Positions 6,883 through 7,378 of a stretch of DNA of 7,378 bases are shown one piece after another (the first letter of the stretch is position 1; each line of letters begins with the position of its first letter). This DNA comes from an uncultured Eubacteriales bacterium (GTDB taxonomy: Bacteria > Bacillota > Clostridia > Christensenellales > Aristaeellaceae), in assembly GCA_902782795.1 (NCBI GenBank), contig CACZOT010000241.1, positions 1 to 7,378 on the forward strand. The letters are read 5' to 3'. The notes beneath the pieces were generated by a model, which did not search any database, was not told where the DNA came from, and saw only the letters and a program-made list of their open reading frames with translations. Position numbers and translations under genes: made by a program.

Positions 6883-6923
6883 CGCGGCGGCCGGACCTGA
6901 GCAAGGAGGATCCGGCCGCCGCG
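6883..6923 (-). promoter_or_regulatory. GC-rich intergenic hairpin before the metallophosphoesterase gene
   Basis: Bases 6883-6895 and 6911-6923 form a perfect 13-bp stem around a 15-base loop, in the 70-base gap between the peptidase stop and the phosphoesterase start. No T-run follows in the direction of transcription, so a classic terminator is unlikely. Read on the minus strand, the loop contains TCCTCCTT (6910-6903), complementary to the phosphoesterase Shine-Dalgarno AAGGAGG (6873-6867). A three-pair inner stem (6896-6898 with 6907-6909) would partly hide it. The hairpin may be an mRNA stabiliser, an attenuator or a translational control element. I see no promoter in this gap, so the downstream genes probably rely on transcription from beyond the right edge. 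Confidence 0.55.
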
Positions 6924-6930
6924 GGAATGG

Positions 6931-7378
6931 CTATTTGGCCTGGTGTCCGTCGAACCAGGCGGTGATCTCGGAAAGCCTCTTCAGGCGGTGCTTGGGCTTG
7001 CCGGAGCGGGAGAGCTCGTGGTTCTCGCCCTTGAAGAGGACCATCTTGCTCTCGACGTTGTTGCGCACCAGGGCGGCGAACATCTGGTAGCCCTGGTCGA
7101 TGGGGCAGCGGTAATCCTCGAAGGAGTGGATGAACAGGGTCGGCGTCTTGACGCGGTCGGCATACTTGAGCGGGCTCTGGCGCCAGAGGGCCTCGGGGGC
7201 GTTCCAGATATTGCCGGCGGTCTGGTCCTCGGTGAAGTCGTAGCCGATATCGGAGACGCCCGCCATGGAGAACCAGTTGGAGATGGAGCGCTGACTGGCG
7301 CAGGCCCGGAATCGGTCCGTGTGGCCGATGATCCAGTTGGTCATGTAGCCGCCGTAGGAGCCGCCGGTCTCAAAGAGC
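6931..7378 (-). CDS. S9 family serine peptidase (prolyl oligopeptidase / acylaminoacyl-peptidase-like), C-terminal fragment
   Basis: This is the last 148 residues of an alpha/beta-hydrolase peptidase; the rest, including the beta-propeller expected in this family, lies off the right edge. The frame is open to the edge and begins LFETGGSYGGYMTNW. The catalytic triad is all present: the nucleophile Ser in GGSYGGY (codon at 7357-7359), Asp in HSFEDYRCP (codon at 7114-7116), and His in ENHELSRSGKPKHR (codon at 7018-7020). The ENHELSRSGKPKHR ending is highly typical of S9C acylaminoacyl-peptidase-like enzymes, which cleave small peptides from the N-terminus or blocked ends. The ATG at 7342-7344 lies just after the catalytic serine and cannot be the true start. 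The stop is TAG. It is the first visible gene of the minus-strand run, 70 bases ahead of the phosphoesterase; whether it shares the transcript depends on the hairpin between them. Confidence 0.92.
   Translation of the reverse strand, partial: LFETGGSYGGYMTNWIIGHTDRFRACASQRSISNWFSMAGVSDIGYDFTEDQTAGNIWNAPEALWRQSPLKYADRVKTPTLFIHSFEDYRCPIDQGYQMFAALVRNNVESKMVLFKGENHELSRSGKPKHRLKRLSEITAWFDGHQAK

Noticed and set aside
3153..6965. A 1270-codon open frame on the plus strand, antisense to the flavodoxin, rhamnosidase and phosphoesterase genes
   Set aside because: It is in exact antisense register with three genes of clear families and stays open only because those genes lack TTA, CTA and TCA codons and their gaps (21 and 18 bases) are multiples of three. 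The translation is a monotonous Ala/Arg/Gly/Glu-rich protein with no recognisable domain, and it crosses gene boundaries.
6903..6965. AAGGAGGA plus ATG at 6927 on the plus strand as a small gene
   Set aside because: The spacing is about 15-16 bases, too long, and the frame ends after about a dozen codons inside the antisense of the peptidase gene; the motif is better explained as part of the hairpin loop.
7342..7344. ATG at 7344 (minus strand) as the start of the peptidase
   Set aside because: The frame continues upstream through GGSYGGY, which holds the catalytic serine, so this Met is internal and the gene is cut by the window edge.

Overview
The window is GC-rich (about 60-65% by eye) and densely coding, and it reads like a piece of a high-GC gut-type Clostridia genome. 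Three things suggest this: an LplA/YtcQ-like solute-binding protein of the kind common in Gram-positive sugar importers, strong AGGAGG-type ribosome binding sites, and carbohydrate-active enzymes without secretion signals. The taxonomic reading is an inference; there is no rRNA or other marker gene here. All genes belong to recognisable families, and I see no phage, insertion sequence, CRISPR array, tRNA or rRNA.

Layout: two opposing gene runs converge on a strong terminator near 3079-3125. The plus-strand run (1-2926) holds the 3' part of an ABC-transporter solute-binding protein gene, then a 12-bp hairpin, then a formylglycine-type sulfatase with no signal peptide. A non-coding stretch (2927-3224) follows, with a fold-back element and the terminator. 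The minus-strand run, read from the right edge leftward, holds the C-terminal end of an S9 (prolyl-oligopeptidase-like) serine peptidase, a GC-rich hairpin, a COG1768-like metallophosphoesterase, a GH78 alpha-L-rhamnosidase and a small flavodoxin. The last three are separated by gaps of 18 and 21 bases and each has a good Shine-Dalgarno sequence, so they are probably one transcript.

How the genes may work together: the binding protein presumably captures a glycan fragment for import, and the sulfatase and rhamnosidase, both apparently cytoplasmic, would remove sulfate and terminal rhamnose inside the cell. The window therefore looks like part of a carbohydrate-use locus, possibly for sulfated or rhamnose-bearing glycans or plant rhamnosides. 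The peptidase, phosphoesterase and flavodoxin have no obvious place in that pathway and may simply share the transcript.

I did not find a clearly new system. The most checkable oddities are a hairpin whose loop is complementary to the downstream Shine-Dalgarno sequence (6867-6923), the hairpin between the binding-protein and sulfatase genes, the fold-back element at 2971-3032, and motif changes in the metallophosphoesterase.
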